45,481 nucleotides of DNA from DYTO01 sp040757795 (GCA_040757795.1 JBFLWG010000002.1:1-45481), one strand, 5' to 3'. Shown: positions 32,039-40,601, counted from the stretch's first letter. Numbers and translations are program-made. The notes: generated by a model not told the origin, from the letters alone.

Positions 32039-33241
32039 CTAACGCCCCTTCGTCGAAACTATTTTTATAATGTCCCCGTCTCGAAGTTTATAATCTTCCC
32101 CGAGCCTCATTTTTGTCCTTGCGTCCACACCATGAAGAAAGGAGTCGCCCAGGTCTGAATGTATCTTGTACGCGAATTCCCTGACAGTCGTGCCATTCTT
32201 GACCAGAATGGCGTCCGGGAGCACGTTGCCGTTCTTGTCGGCCATCTTCTTTTCGTCGTCCACGGGGTACACCACTATCAACTGTAGCAGCTCGTAAACA
32301 GCCTTGTCGATGGCCTGCTGCACACCCGTGGACTTCAGCTGCTCCAGCAAACCCCTGATCTTTTCCAGGGCGCGCTTCTGGTCATCCTTCAGAACCTCCG
32401 GTTTGAGTATCTTGAAATCTGAATCTCCTAGCGTGTAGGATATTATCCCCTTCTCCGCCGCCCTCCTGAGGACAAGCTCCGCCTCTGAGCATGTTGGGAT
32501 GACAATGTAGTCCCGTTGCTTCAACTTCTCCAGGTTTTTAGCCGCCGTTGGGAAGTCTGCCTTGTTCGCCGCGATCATTATGGGCTTGCTCATTTTTCTC
32601 AGTTCATTCACGAACCTGAGCATGTCTTCCTCCGTCCAGGTCTCAGGGTTGGCGCGGTCGACTCCGGCGACCCTGAAAGCCTCCATGATGTGAACCTCCT
32701 CGATGCCAAGCCCGGCAAGCTTGGCCGTTATCTCCTTCGCCAAGTCCAGCTTCTGGTACTTCGCCCTCTTCGCGAAGTTGCTCCAGTCCTTCATCAAGAT
32801 ACCGCGCAGCCACATGGCTATCTCCGTCTCCAGGAAGTCTATGTCCTTGGCTGGGTCGTGGGTGCCGGGGGGGCAGGGCTTCCCTTCGGAGTCGGTCGCC
32901 CCTGCAGCGTCGATGATGTGGATGAGCGCCGCAGCCATCCTGAGGTTGTCCAGAAACTTGTTTCCTAGCCCCCGTCCCATGTGGGCCCCCTCGACCAGAC
33001 CTGCCACATCTATTATTCTGACAGGAACATATCTGACACCGCCGACGCACCTTGAATTCTGCGGATTGCAGTCCACATTTTGGTCATGGCATGGACATTT
33101 GCTTCTAACGTAGGTCACTCCGACATTGGCATCGATCGTCGTGAACGGGTAGCCTGCCACAGGGGCGTTGGCCAGGGTGGCCGAGTTGAAAAAAGTGGTC
33201 TTGCCCGTGTTGGGTTTGCCGACCAGCCCCAACTCTATCAA
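32039..33241 (-). CDS. YchF/OBG-type GTP-binding protein
   Basis: This 400-aa TRAFAC GTPase has G1 GLVGKPNTGKTT (residues 4-15), G2 TTIDANVG, G3 DVAGLVEGAHMGRGLGNKFLD, an NKAD-type G4, and a C-terminal TGS domain (about 315-400). A Cys-rich insert (CPCHDQNVDCNPQNSRC) right after G2 is characteristic of the archaeal branch. It likely acts on ribosomes. It is packed tightly between its neighbours. Confidence 0.93.
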   Translation of the reverse strand: MIELGLVGKPNTGKTTFFNSATLANAPVAGYPFTTIDANVGVTYVRSKCPCHDQNVDCNPQNSRCVGGVRYVPVRIIDVAGLVEGAHMGRGLGNKFLDNLRMAAALIHIIDAAGATDSEGKPCPPGTHDPAKDIDFLETEIAMWLRGILMKDWSNFAKRAKYQKLDLAKEITAKLAGLGIEEVHIMEAFRVAGVDRANPETWTEEDMLRFVNELRKMSKPIMIAANKADFPTAAKNLEKLKQRDYIVIPTCSEAELVLRRAAEKGIISYTLGDSDFKILKPEVLKDDQKRALEKIRGLLEQLKSTGVQQAIDKAVYELLQLIVVYPVDDEKKMADKNGNVLPDAILVKNGTTVREFAYKIHSDLGDSFLHGVDARTKMRLGEDYKLRDGDIIKIVSTKGR

Positions 33242-33595
33242 TCAACCTTCTCCCCGCTCGTAGCAGCCTGGAGCCTTTCTTTTTCCAAAGCTCTCCAAGC
33301 CCCGCTCCGTGAGCTGTGCCCGAAGCTGCCTGGCGTATTCAGGTTTTATCTCCTCCTTGGACTCCAAGTAGTTTATAATCTCCAGGGCCTGCTCCTCCGT
33401 TTTGCAGCGACGGATGAAATCTATCGCGTTCGGGTCGTACCCATCGTAGATATGGTCTGCGGTGCTGGGGCTTGCGACCTTCTCTGCCTCCTCGACAGAG
33501 CTTCTCACGGAACGGATATTAACATTTTTTTCGCTTTCGAGCTCGTCCGCCAGGTGTGGGAATTTCTTACTGAAATCATTCCTCTTTTTTGACAT
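33242..33595 (-). CDS. DUF2095-like archaeal protein
   Basis: A 117-aa soluble protein starting KKRNDFSKKFPHLADELESE and ending with RGLESFGKRKAPGCYERG, which resembles the archaeal DUF2095 family as I remember it. A helical central part (CKTEEQALEIINYLESKEEIKPEYARQ in pieces) is seen. Function unknown. It overlaps the GlmU-like gene by 20 bases and abuts the GTPase gene, so it belongs to that transcript. Confidence 0.62.
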   Translation of the reverse strand: MSKKRNDFSKKFPHLADELESEKNVNIRSVRSSVEEAEKVASPSTADHIYDGYDPNAIDFIRRCKTEEQALEIINYLESKEEIKPEYARQLRAQLTERGLESFGKRKAPGCYERGEG

Positions 33596-34883
33596 GTTTT
33601 TTCCCGCCTTTCCAGAGTTTTTTCTTCACCAGCGGTTTTGTGTAAGCGATCGTGTTTGGCGGTATGTCCTCGTAGACGACCGTGCCCGGCCCCACCGCGG
33701 AGTCCGGGCCTATCTTCACTCCCACGTTTATCGTGCAGTTTATGCCTGTCTTTACATTGTCGGCGATTATTGTGCCGAGCTTCCTCCTCCCGCTGCTCAC
33801 GACCTTTCCCCCGACTTCCATCTTAACAGGCTTCTCGTCCAGGCGCAGGTTCGCGATGGTGGTCCCCGCCCCGAGGTTACAGTTGCTCCCGACCACGCTG
33901 TCCCCGACGTATGACAGGTGGCCGATGTTTGTGTGGTCCATTATTATCGAGTTCTTGACCTCGACCGCGTTCCCGATCCTCACGCTGTCGCCGATGCCCG
34001 TGCTCGGCCGGACGAAGCAGTTGGGGCCTATATCACAGTTTTTCCCTATGAAGGTCGGCCCGAGGATGTATGATCCAGACCTTATGACTGTGCCCTCCCC
34101 AACGTAGACATCACTGGCCACGTTGGCGCCAACCTCTATCCTTCCGTGTATCTCCCCCTTCAGCCCCCTCAGGAAGTACTCGTTAGCCACAAGGAGGTCC
34201 CAGGGCCGCCCTATGTCGGTCCACATCTGGAGCGGCGAAGTGAAGATTGATTTCCCATCCTTGATCATGAGCTGCATAGAAGTCGGGAGCTCATACTCTC
34301 CCCGAGCGGATTTCTTGGTGCGCTTGATGGCGTCGAATATTGCCGCGTCAAACATGTATATGCCAGCGTTAGCTAGCCTGCTTTTCGACCTCCTCGGTTT
34401 TTCCACGATCTCGCTGACCTTTTCCCCCTTCATGAAGACAATGCCGAACTGCTCGGGCTCGTCAACCTCTATCGTGGCCATGAGCCCGCCGAAATCATTT
34501 CTTTTAGCCAATTCTTGATATCTCCTTTTGAAAGACCCCAAGGACTCTTGGTCGACAAGGGTGTCGCCGTTTATCACAAGGAACCTTTCGCCGCCGACAA
34601 AGTCCTCGGCGAGGGAAAGGGCGTTTGATGTCCCCAGCAGCTTTTCCTGGTATTTGTACTCTATCCTCAGCCCGAACCTCTCCCCGTTCCCGTACCTTTT
34701 GATTATCTGGTCCTTCCCGAAGCCCACCACCATCACAAGCTGATCGACCCCAAGCCGCTTTATGAGGAAAAGCACATGGTCGAGCGCCGGCTTTCCAGCG
34801 ACCGGGAGCAGGAACTTCGGCTTTGTGAAAGTCAGGGGGCGCATCCTCGTTCCGAGGCCTGCTGCAAGGACTACTGCCTTCAA
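33576..34883 (-). CDS. Bifunctional sugar-1-phosphate nucleotidylyltransferase / acyltransferase (GlmU-like)
   Basis: The N-terminal half (about residues 1-235) is a nucleotidyltransferase: VVLAAGLGTRMRPLTFTKPK and LVINGDTLVD. The C-terminal half (about 245-430) is a left-handed beta helix of hexapeptide repeats (GANVASDVYVGEGTVI, IGKNCDIGPNCF). This architecture fits archaeal GlmU-like enzymes making UDP-GlcNAc from glucosamine-1-phosphate. The start is TTG 34883, with GGTGG four bases upstream. A probable GlmM gene lies beyond the tRNA-like element. Confidence 0.87.
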   Translation of the reverse strand: MKAVVLAAGLGTRMRPLTFTKPKFLLPVAGKPALDHVLFLIKRLGVDQLVMVVGFGKDQIIKRYGNGERFGLRIEYKYQEKLLGTSNALSLAEDFVGGERFLVINGDTLVDQESLGSFKRRYQELAKRNDFGGLMATIEVDEPEQFGIVFMKGEKVSEIVEKPRRSKSRLANAGIYMFDAAIFDAIKRTKKSARGEYELPTSMQLMIKDGKSIFTSPLQMWTDIGRPWDLLVANEYFLRGLKGEIHGRIEVGANVASDVYVGEGTVIRSGSYILGPTFIGKNCDIGPNCFVRPSTGIGDSVRIGNAVEVKNSIIMDHTNIGHLSYVGDSVVGSNCNLGAGTTIANLRLDEKPVKMEVGGKVVSSGRRKLGTIIADNVKTGINCTINVGVKIGPDSAVGPGTVVYEDIPPNTIAYTKPLVKKKLWKGGKKHVKKEE

Positions 34884-34996
34884 TTTGCCACCATATGATT
34901 GTCTGCGGCAGGGATAAAAACTTGAATACCTCCAAGCCGCCCCGTGTAGCTTTTTTTCCCTTTATAAACCCCATTCAACCAAAGCTGCGGCGGGAA

Positions 34997-35122
34997 ATGG
35001 CGTACTCTAAACCAAGTGAAAGAAAAAATCCCGTATGGCAATCCACGGGACAACCCGCTCCCCCGCGGGATAAGTTTCCGTCACGCTCGCCTAAAAAAGT
35101 TTCGGCGAGGTCGGGCCCGTAG
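34997..35122 (+). CDS. Doubtful 41-aa open frame upstream of the tRNA-like element
   Basis: ATG at 34997 follows a TTTATAAA box at 34962-34969 by the distance expected for a leaderless mRNA. The peptide is rich in Ser, Pro, Lys and Arg (MAYSKPSERKNPVWQSTG at its start). The stop TAG lies inside the tRNA-like element. Codon use (AGA, AAA, CAA, CGG) differs from the neighbours, so this may be untranslated leader instead of a gene. Confidence 0.2.
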   Translation: MAYSKPSERKNPVWQSTGQPAPPRDKFPSRSPKKVSARSGP

Positions 35123-35205
35123 GATAATCTAGATAATCCACTCCCCCGCTAACCCCGCAAAAGGGGGAAGAGGGAGTAATCAGGGTTCAAATCCCGGCGG
35201 GCCCG
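35113..35205 (+). tRNA. tRNA-like gene with an insertion in the anticodon arm; identity unsure
   Basis: A perfect 7-bp acceptor stem (GGGCCCG with CGGGCCC), then T8-A9, a 4-bp D stem (GGAT/ATCC), a 5-bp anticodon stem (CTCCC 35141-35145 with GGGAG 35172-35176), a 4-base variable loop and a T arm with GGTTCAAATCC. The anticodon loop region has 26 bases, so about 19 are an insertion or intron holding CCCC-GCAAAA-GGGG. Placed at the usual 37/38 site, the mature loop would be CCGCTAA, anticodon GCU. Oddities: C at position 33, A at 18, an A-G mismatch in the T stem, and a poor bulge-helix-bulge. The acceptor and G73 recall archaeal tRNA-Arg. It could be a degenerate tRNA. Confidence 0.5.
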
Positions 35206-35212
35206 CACCATC

Positions 35213-36556
35213 CTATTTCAAAGATTTCAAAATTTTAACTGCTTTTCCAGCGATGTCATTCGCCAGTCTGGCTGTCTTTCCCTCGGCCGTCACCCTGATG
35301 AAAGGCTCCGTCCCGGATGGCCTTACCAACACCCACCCGTCCTTGAATTCCACCCGTATGCCGTCGATTTTAGTCGCCCTTGCCGCGCCCGGGAGCTTCT
35401 TCAGCTTCGGCGAGATTTTTCTCATGACGCCGGCCTTTCGCTCGTTGGGGCACGAGACCTTCTTCCTGACGGTCGGATAGTCAGGCAGCCCGTCCGACAA
35501 CTCCGAGATTTTTTTGCCTGTAACCGACAGCATTTGCAGGATTTTTGCCGCGCCAAACGGTCCGTCCGGCGCCAGCTGGAACTCCGGAAATATCCAGGCC
35601 CCGCTTGGCTCCCCGCCGAAAACCGCCCGGCGCTTTTTAACAGCCTCTGCCACGCTCACATCGCCGACCCTTGTTCTAACGACCCTTCCGCCCCTCTCCT
35701 TCACAGCTTTGTCAAGGATGCCTGAAGCATCCACTGTCGTCACGACCGTCTGCCCTTTTCTCCGGAGCTGGAAGGCTGAGATCAAGGCGAGGAGCTTGTC
35801 CTCCTTGACAAAACGCCCCCTATCATCCACGGCGGCGACGCGGTCGGCATCCCCGTCGTGCGCCAGCCCTAAGTCGGCCCCCACGGACTTCACCACCCTT
35901 GCCAGCTCATTCAGGTTCCCCTCGTTCGGCTCAAGCCCCCTGCCGGGGAAGTGGCCGTCTGGATTGCAGTTTATGCTTATGACTTTGCAGCCCATTTTTC
36001 TCAGAAGGACGGGGGTAACGGCGGAGGCTGCCCCGTTGCCACAGTCGACCACGATCTTGAACCCTTTTGAAAGCTTCACAGCCCCGGCGATTGCGCCGAT
36101 GTAGTCCGGGATAATGTCGGCAACCCCGACGCCTCCGAGCGCCCTCCATTCTGCGCGCTCGCCAGGCCCCTTTGAGTAAATCACCTCTATTTTTTTCTCA
36201 AACCTCGGCGAGTACGCCATCCCCTTTGAGTCGCAGAACTTCACTCCGTTGTACTCGGGCGGGTTATGCGAGGCAGTTATCATCGCCCCTGCTTTTGCTT
36301 TCAGGTTCCTCACGGCGAAACTCACCGCGGGGGTCGGGACTATCCCCAACTTTACGACATCACACCCGCCGGACAGCAGGCCTGAAACGAAGCTGCTCTC
36401 AAGCATCTCGCCCGATGTCCTCGGGTCCCTTCCGACCACCACCGTGCCGGACTTCACGTGCGATGCCAGCGCCAGCCCCAGTCTCATGGCAAGCTCAGCC
36501 GTGATGTCCTTGCCGACCAAGCCCCTGACGCCGGAGGTTCCGAACAGCTTTTCCAT
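35213..36556 (-). CDS. glmM: Phosphoglucosamine / phosphomannomutase
   Basis: This 447-aa alpha-D-phosphohexomutase has the catalytic serine S96 in MITASHNPPEYNG, the magnesium loop DGDADR (about 236-241), the sugar loop GGEPSGAWIFPE and the C-terminal phosphate loop RPSGTEPFIR. Glucosamine versus mannose substrate cannot be settled by eye; the nearby GlmU-like gene favours the glucosamine route to UDP-GlcNAc. It starts at ATG 36556, 12 bases beyond the eS1 gene end, and is probably co-transcribed with it. Confidence 0.9.
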   Translation of the reverse strand: MEKLFGTSGVRGLVGKDITAELAMRLGLALASHVKSGTVVVGRDPRTSGEMLESSFVSGLLSGGCDVVKLGIVPTPAVSFAVRNLKAKAGAMITASHNPPEYNGVKFCDSKGMAYSPRFEKKIEVIYSKGPGERAEWRALGGVGVADIIPDYIGAIAGAVKLSKGFKIVVDCGNGAASAVTPVLLRKMGCKVISINCNPDGHFPGRGLEPNEGNLNELARVVKSVGADLGLAHDGDADRVAAVDDRGRFVKEDKLLALISAFQLRRKGQTVVTTVDASGILDKAVKERGGRVVRTRVGDVSVAEAVKKRRAVFGGEPSGAWIFPEFQLAPDGPFGAAKILQMLSVTGKKISELSDGLPDYPTVRKKVSCPNERKAGVMRKISPKLKKLPGAARATKIDGIRVEFKDGWVLVRPSGTEPFIRVTAEGKTARLANDIAGKAVKILKSLK

Positions 36557-36568
36557 AAAAAACCATCG

Positions 36569-37153
36569 CTAAGCGGGCTCGTGCACTACCTTGCTCTTGT
36601 AGACCTCGACCCGCCTGATGGGGCAGAACTTTTTCGCTTCCTTGTAGATGTCGGATGAAAGCTTCCCGAGCACGACCTCTTGGACGAACTGCTCGAAAGT
36701 CCTCTCAGCGCCCTTCGCCACAAGAACCTCTTCGATGACTTTTCTTATGGCGTGTATCTTCGAGCTCTGCGTCTTCCTGAGGGTCGTCACCATTGTCCTG
36801 AGCCGGACCTTGTAGCCATCCTTTGTGGTCACGAGCGAGATGTTGTCCGCCTTCCCGCCCCGCCTCCTGATCTGGCTCTGGATGTAGTCCCTGATCATCT
36901 CATGGCCGATGAACCCCGTCACCACTTTCTTTTCCTCGACCTTCTTAACCTGGAAAAACAGCTTGACGTGCGCCTTTGAGACATCATCTATCAACTCGCC
37001 TAGGGTGATCTCAAACACCCTGCCAGTGAGCTTAGACGGGTCGGTCGCGGGGCTCTCCCCCAGCCTCGTCCCGCCGAACATCGACGGGGCGAATATCTCG
37101 TACCACGCCTTTTCCTTCCATGGCTTTATAAGCCGCTTCCTTTTCTCCGCCAT
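36569..37153 (-). CDS. rps3ae: Small ribosomal subunit protein eS1 (S3Ae)
   Basis: eS1 is recognised by KPWKEKAWYEIFAPSMFGGT, RVFEITLGELIDD and KLFFQVKKVEEKKVVTGFIGHE in sequence. Length is 194 aa, typical for archaea. Its ATG shares a base with the SerRS2 stop (TAATG), with GGTGA upstream, so the two are coupled. Confidence 0.97.
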   Translation of the reverse strand: MAEKRKRLIKPWKEKAWYEIFAPSMFGGTRLGESPATDPSKLTGRVFEITLGELIDDVSKAHVKLFFQVKKVEEKKVVTGFIGHEMIRDYIQSQIRRRGGKADNISLVTTKDGYKVRLRTMVTTLRKTQSSKIHAIRKVIEEVLVAKGAERTFEQFVQEVVLGKLSSDIYKEAKKFCPIRRVEVYKSKVVHEPA

Positions 37154-38655
37154 TATTCAGTCACCTTCACAGGAGACGGCAGGGTTCCTACCTTCTTCCT
37201 GACTGGTTCCGGCCATCGTGACGTGTCGAAACCATGCTGGGCCAGGAATCCCACGACCCAGCGGCTGGTTCCGAACCCGCAACAGCCGGTCCACACCTCC
37301 CGCCCCTTAACTTCCTTTATCTTAAAAGTTTCCGTGAACTTGGTTTTGTGGGCGTTGTAAGAGCCGATCTCGAGCCACTTCTCGTTGTAGGGGAGGAGGA
37401 CCTCGAGGTCGTAGGTCGCCACCTTCCTGCTGTCGCTCGCGTCCATGGCGCCGCCCTCCTTCATGTAGAAAGGTGTCGCGATAGGGATCCGCCACTCCAG
37501 CCCGAGCTTTTCGACAAGCTCGATGCTTTTTTCCACCACGTCTTCTCTTATTGAAATCACGTCGTCAGGCGAGCCCAGCATCACGAACTCGATGCGCCTG
37601 AACTCTTGCGTGCGGATGAGGCCCTCCACGCCTCCGCCCTCCCAGCGGTATGTCCATCCGCTCATGTCGTAGAGTTTCACCGGCAGCTTCTCGATGTTGA
37701 CATACTTTGAAGCGAAGCCCTGATAGAAAGGCTCACACTGGGCAGGGGAAAGAACGTACGCGGGGTCCTTGACGACTTTCTTGAGCTCCTCCGTGGGTAT
37801 TTTTTTTGTGAGCTTGAGGTCCATTTTGAATTTTTCAAAAGCCTGCGGCTCCCTCGGCGGCGGGCAGACGTAATACATCCCTTCGGGCACGCCGTCCAGG
37901 TAGCCAGGCATCCTTTGCATCACCTCTAAGGGGATGAGCTTCGGGAACATCGCCTCGCTGAATCCCAACGGGACTGCAACATTTTCAACAATCAGCTCTT
38001 CAAGCGCTCGGATCAGCCTGGCGTACGGCTCGGTGTAAATCCACTGTCCACGGCCTGGGAACTCCACAAGCCAGCCCTTATTTTGTGCGACAAGGAACGG
38101 GTCATCCTCAAAGTGGTGTTTGACCTCTGCCCCCCGCTTTGCGATTACAATTTCTTCGACGGCTTTCGGAGGGGCCTTCGCCAGAGCTTCCTCTATCGCC
38201 GAGATTGTACGGTCGACAATGCGCCCTCTGACTTGGGACTCGGCGAGGTTTTCAAGCAAGACCTCGACAGCCCCATTACCTATTTTTCCGCCGAGTTTTT
38301 CAATTTCCCTCCTAGCATCTTCCGAGACTTCCTTTGTCGGAACTCTGATGCGGTAACTTGGGACAGCAATCTCCCTGAGCCCCACCTTGTGTTTTTTCCC
38401 CAGTTCTTCTGAAAGGATTTTTGCGATCCTGAGCAGGGCATCGTGCGCCCTGACGTAGCGCCCTGATTTTATTTCGAACTCGATGATTTTTGCTGAGGCT
38501 TTCCACTTGACTATCCTCGCTGCCTCGCTCTCCTTCCCCCTCGGCGCGCCCTTCACCAGGACGGGCTCAAGGCCATCGATCACCGGCTTAAGCTCCTTGG
38601 AGAGCTTCTCCACTTCACCGCTGAAGGTCAGTTTACCGACGAGTTCAAACTCCAT
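37153..38655 (-). CDS. serS: Seryl-tRNA synthetase, methanogen type (SerRS2)
   Basis: This 500-aa enzyme is the rare zinc-dependent SerRS. The zinc ligands are visible as Cys in SPAQCEPFYQG, Glu in FRRIEFVMLG and Cys in TGCCGFGTSRW. Class II motif 2 lies near GLIRTQEFRRIEF. The N-terminal domain (about residues 1-165) differs from the coiled coil of common SerRS, as expected for this type. Known mainly from methanogenic archaea. It is the first half of a coupled pair with eS1. Confidence 0.94.
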   Translation of the reverse strand: MEFELVGKLTFSGEVEKLSKELKPVIDGLEPVLVKGAPRGKESEAARIVKWKASAKIIEFEIKSGRYVRAHDALLRIAKILSEELGKKHKVGLREIAVPSYRIRVPTKEVSEDARREIEKLGGKIGNGAVEVLLENLAESQVRGRIVDRTISAIEEALAKAPPKAVEEIVIAKRGAEVKHHFEDDPFLVAQNKGWLVEFPGRGQWIYTEPYARLIRALEELIVENVAVPLGFSEAMFPKLIPLEVMQRMPGYLDGVPEGMYYVCPPPREPQAFEKFKMDLKLTKKIPTEELKKVVKDPAYVLSPAQCEPFYQGFASKYVNIEKLPVKLYDMSGWTYRWEGGGVEGLIRTQEFRRIEFVMLGSPDDVISIREDVVEKSIELVEKLGLEWRIPIATPFYMKEGGAMDASDSRKVATYDLEVLLPYNEKWLEIGSYNAHKTKFTETFKIKEVKGREVWTGCCGFGTSRWVVGFLAQHGFDTSRWPEPVRKKVGTLPSPVKVTE

Positions 38656-38685
38656 TCAACCGCCAAACCCTAATGATTTTGAGGC

Positions 38686-38919
38686 TTAAAGCATATTTTC
38701 TGCGGCGCTGGTGCAGGACAAGAGGTCGTCCAAGGTGGAAATAAGTGTCTCTATTTTCCCGTCCAGCTCTATCTTGGTGTTTACTTGCCTTCCAACAACT
38801 TTTGTGGATATCTTCATCTCTCTCGGCGCCTGAAGGTTGTCTGGCCCGATGGCTTTGGCCACGGCTCGGGAGACTTTCCCGTCGCCGTAGCTGCAAGAAA
38901 TCTCCGCTTTGAGTTTCAT
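38686..38919 (-). CDS. Second Pcc1-family (KEOPS, Pcc2-like) protein
   Basis: A 77-aa protein with the Pcc1 layout: a first strand KLKAEISCSYGDGKVSRAVA, AIGPDN, a second strand pair, and the end helix STLDDLLSCTSAAENML. It is a paralogue of the gene at 23967-24377. Archaeal KEOPS is reported to contain two Pcc1-like subunits (Pcc1 and Pcc2), which would explain both. It starts four bases after the polynucleotide kinase gene and is co-directional. Confidence 0.75.
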   Translation of the reverse strand: MKLKAEISCSYGDGKVSRAVAKAIGPDNLQAPREMKISTKVVGRQVNTKIELDGKIETLISTLDDLLSCTSAAENML

Positions 38920-38923
38920 GAAA

Positions 38924-40174
38924 TCAAAAAGTCCCAGGCCGGACCGTCCCTATTTCTTCGCCCGTCGGCTTGACTTTCATGGAGCCAAACTGTATGGCCG
39001 CTACCCGCTCCATCTCGGTGACGGGAGTGGTGAGAACAATCTGCCCCCGGTCGAAGTTGATTCTGTCTATTACTCCCAGCCCAAGCACTTCATTCTCGCC
39101 GTCCACAAGGCCGACAATGACGTTCTGCTCGGTCCCGGCCCTTATCAACCTTGCTGGCCCGAATTTTGACTCAAGCTCTTTGATCGCTTCCTCGTTCATC
39201 CTGCCCTTTGCCACCAGCACAAAGCCTTCCGGGATTTTCTCAGCGTAAATAGCCTGTCTCCCAAAGTCAGCGGGGTTTAGCGGAGTCCCCGTCTTCAGGT
39301 AGGTGCGCTCGAACCTCACCCGCTTCAGGTCCAGCACGAGCTTCCCGGCCCCCTCAAAGTACTGCCCCAGAATCATCCCACGCAGGTTCGCCCTTTCTGC
39401 CAGAGACCTGGATCGCACTTTGGTGGACACAGACAGCCGCCTTATCTTCTGAGGAGATATCGAAGCTAGGAGGTGCTCCAGTTCTGTGCCTCTCTGTAGG
39501 GCTATCACGAGGTCCGGGTTAATCAGTTCCTCGACGTGCAACTGGAGGGACCTGCCAGGGCCTCCAAATGTCATCCCAGGGGTGTTGACTATTACTAGGT
39601 CTGCTTTTTTCAGCCCCTTTTCCACAAGCCACTTCATCCCGACGACGAACTCAAGGGTGTGGCCGGCCGGGGACATCGACCCAACAAAATAAGTTTTTCT
39701 TGTCGGCACCTCGTAAAGCAAGGCCACAGGCCGCTCGAATATCCCGAGCCCCATTGTTGTCGGAGGGCCTATGTCCGCCTGCCCGACATCGCTGTCAACA
39801 GCGCCCATCCTGATCCCGTGCCTCAGAAGGGTGTTTCCGGTGTATGTTGTGAGAAAAGTTTTCCCGACGTCGACGTTCCCTATTACCAAGATTACCTTCG
39901 GTCTTTTCTGTACAATCTCGGCGATGAGAGCGTCCCACTCCTTGGGTATCGTCCTTCCTGGGAGCTGCTCGACCTTGCCGTCCGCCCCAAGAGTGTAGTC
40001 GACCACTGCCTCGGACTCTGCCTCCACCGGCACGGATTTGGCGCGGGGGATGACCGCCGTGTCGCCCCTCTCCCGGAGCCCTCCGCTGATTGAGACCTTG
40101 CCCGACTTGATTTCAAGGCTGAGCTGCCCCTCCATCCTGTAAACTTCCCCGGGTTTCAGCGAAAGCTGCGGCAC
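38924..40174 (-). CDS. Clp1/Grc3-type polynucleotide 5'-kinase
   Basis: This 416-aa protein has an N-terminal beta domain (about 1-75), a P-loop kinase domain with Walker A GNVDVGKTF (99-107), VDSDVGQADIGPP, and a C-terminal beta domain. This matches archaeal Clp1-like kinases that phosphorylate 5'-OH RNA or DNA ends. GTG 40174 has GGTGG six bases upstream, inside the end of the preceding gene. It may act in RNA repair or tRNA intron handling. Confidence 0.9.
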   Translation of the reverse strand: MPQLSLKPGEVYRMEGQLSLEIKSGKVSISGGLRERGDTAVIPRAKSVPVEAESEAVVDYTLGADGKVEQLPGRTIPKEWDALIAEIVQKRPKVILVIGNVDVGKTFLTTYTGNTLLRHGIRMGAVDSDVGQADIGPPTTMGLGIFERPVALLYEVPTRKTYFVGSMSPAGHTLEFVVGMKWLVEKGLKKADLVIVNTPGMTFGGPGRSLQLHVEELINPDLVIALQRGTELEHLLASISPQKIRRLSVSTKVRSRSLAERANLRGMILGQYFEGAGKLVLDLKRVRFERTYLKTGTPLNPADFGRQAIYAEKIPEGFVLVAKGRMNEEAIKELESKFGPARLIRAGTEQNVIVGLVDGENEVLGLGVIDRINFDRGQIVLTTPVTEMERVAAIQFGSMKVKPTGEEIGTVRPGTF

Positions 40175-40175
40175 T

Positions 40176-40601
40176 TCAATCCACCTCGAAGTTGAGCGAC
40201 GGCCATTCCTTGGCCAGCAGTTCCCTGGAGATGCGCCTTACCTCTTCTACTGAGTCCTTACCGACCGCTAACTTCTCCGGTATTATCGTGGCCGTAAGCT
40301 TGTAGGACTCCGCGAGCCTGATTTCAGTTGGCGTGATTTCCGCTATTGTCCCGTAGACCGTGCTGCCGTCTTTCAGGTTCAGAAGTACCTCCGCCCCCTC
40401 CTCCAGCTTCCCCATCTCGGCCGGTTGGATGACCTTGGGGAGCAGCATGGAGATTATCCCGGGGTAGATGGGAACCTTTTTGTAAATGTCCCTGAACTCG
40501 GAGAAAATGGCCTCGAGGGCGGCTGGGTTCCCTTGATAACGCTCGACCAGCTCGACCAGGAGTTCCACGAGCCTCTGGAATTCCGTCTCTTCCAGCGTCA
40601 A
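40176..40601 (-). CDS. Hypothetical protein with an Sm-like segment
   Basis: A 141-aa protein: helical N-terminus (residues 1-45), then a beta-rich part reading VLLNLKDGSTVYGTIAEITPTEIRLAES (about 68-95), which looks like the Sm1 half of an Sm/SH3 barrel. I recognise no named family. TTG start. It directly precedes the Clp1-type kinase (one base between), suggesting a shared RNA role. Confidence 0.62.
   Translation of the reverse strand: MTLEETEFQRLVELLVELVERYQGNPAALEAIFSEFRDIYKKVPIYPGIISMLLPKVIQPAEMGKLEEGAEVLLNLKDGSTVYGTIAEITPTEIRLAESYKLTATIIPEKLAVGKDSVEEVRRISRELLAKEWPSLNFEVD

Larger units (their letters stand above)
34884..35212. other. Non-protein gap between glmU-like and glmM genes
   Basis: This 329-base gap holds a TTTATAAA box (34962-34969), a doubtful 41-codon frame (34997-35122), several short hairpins, for example CGGG-ACAA-CCCG and CTCGCC/GGCGAG, and the tRNA-like element at 35113-35205. 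The hairpins between the TATA box and the tRNA-like part suggest that one longer RNA may be made. Confidence 0.45.

Noticed and set aside
35153..35167. GCA in the insert loop as a tRNA-Cys anticodon
   Set aside because: The loop has six bases with no T before GCA, and the stem does not connect properly to the acceptor and D arms.
34997..35205. Reading the small frame plus tRNA-like element as a tmRNA
   Set aside because: tmRNA is not known in archaea, the frame ends inside the acceptor/D region instead of in a tag loop, and there is a full D arm and anticodon arm. Coincidence is more likely.
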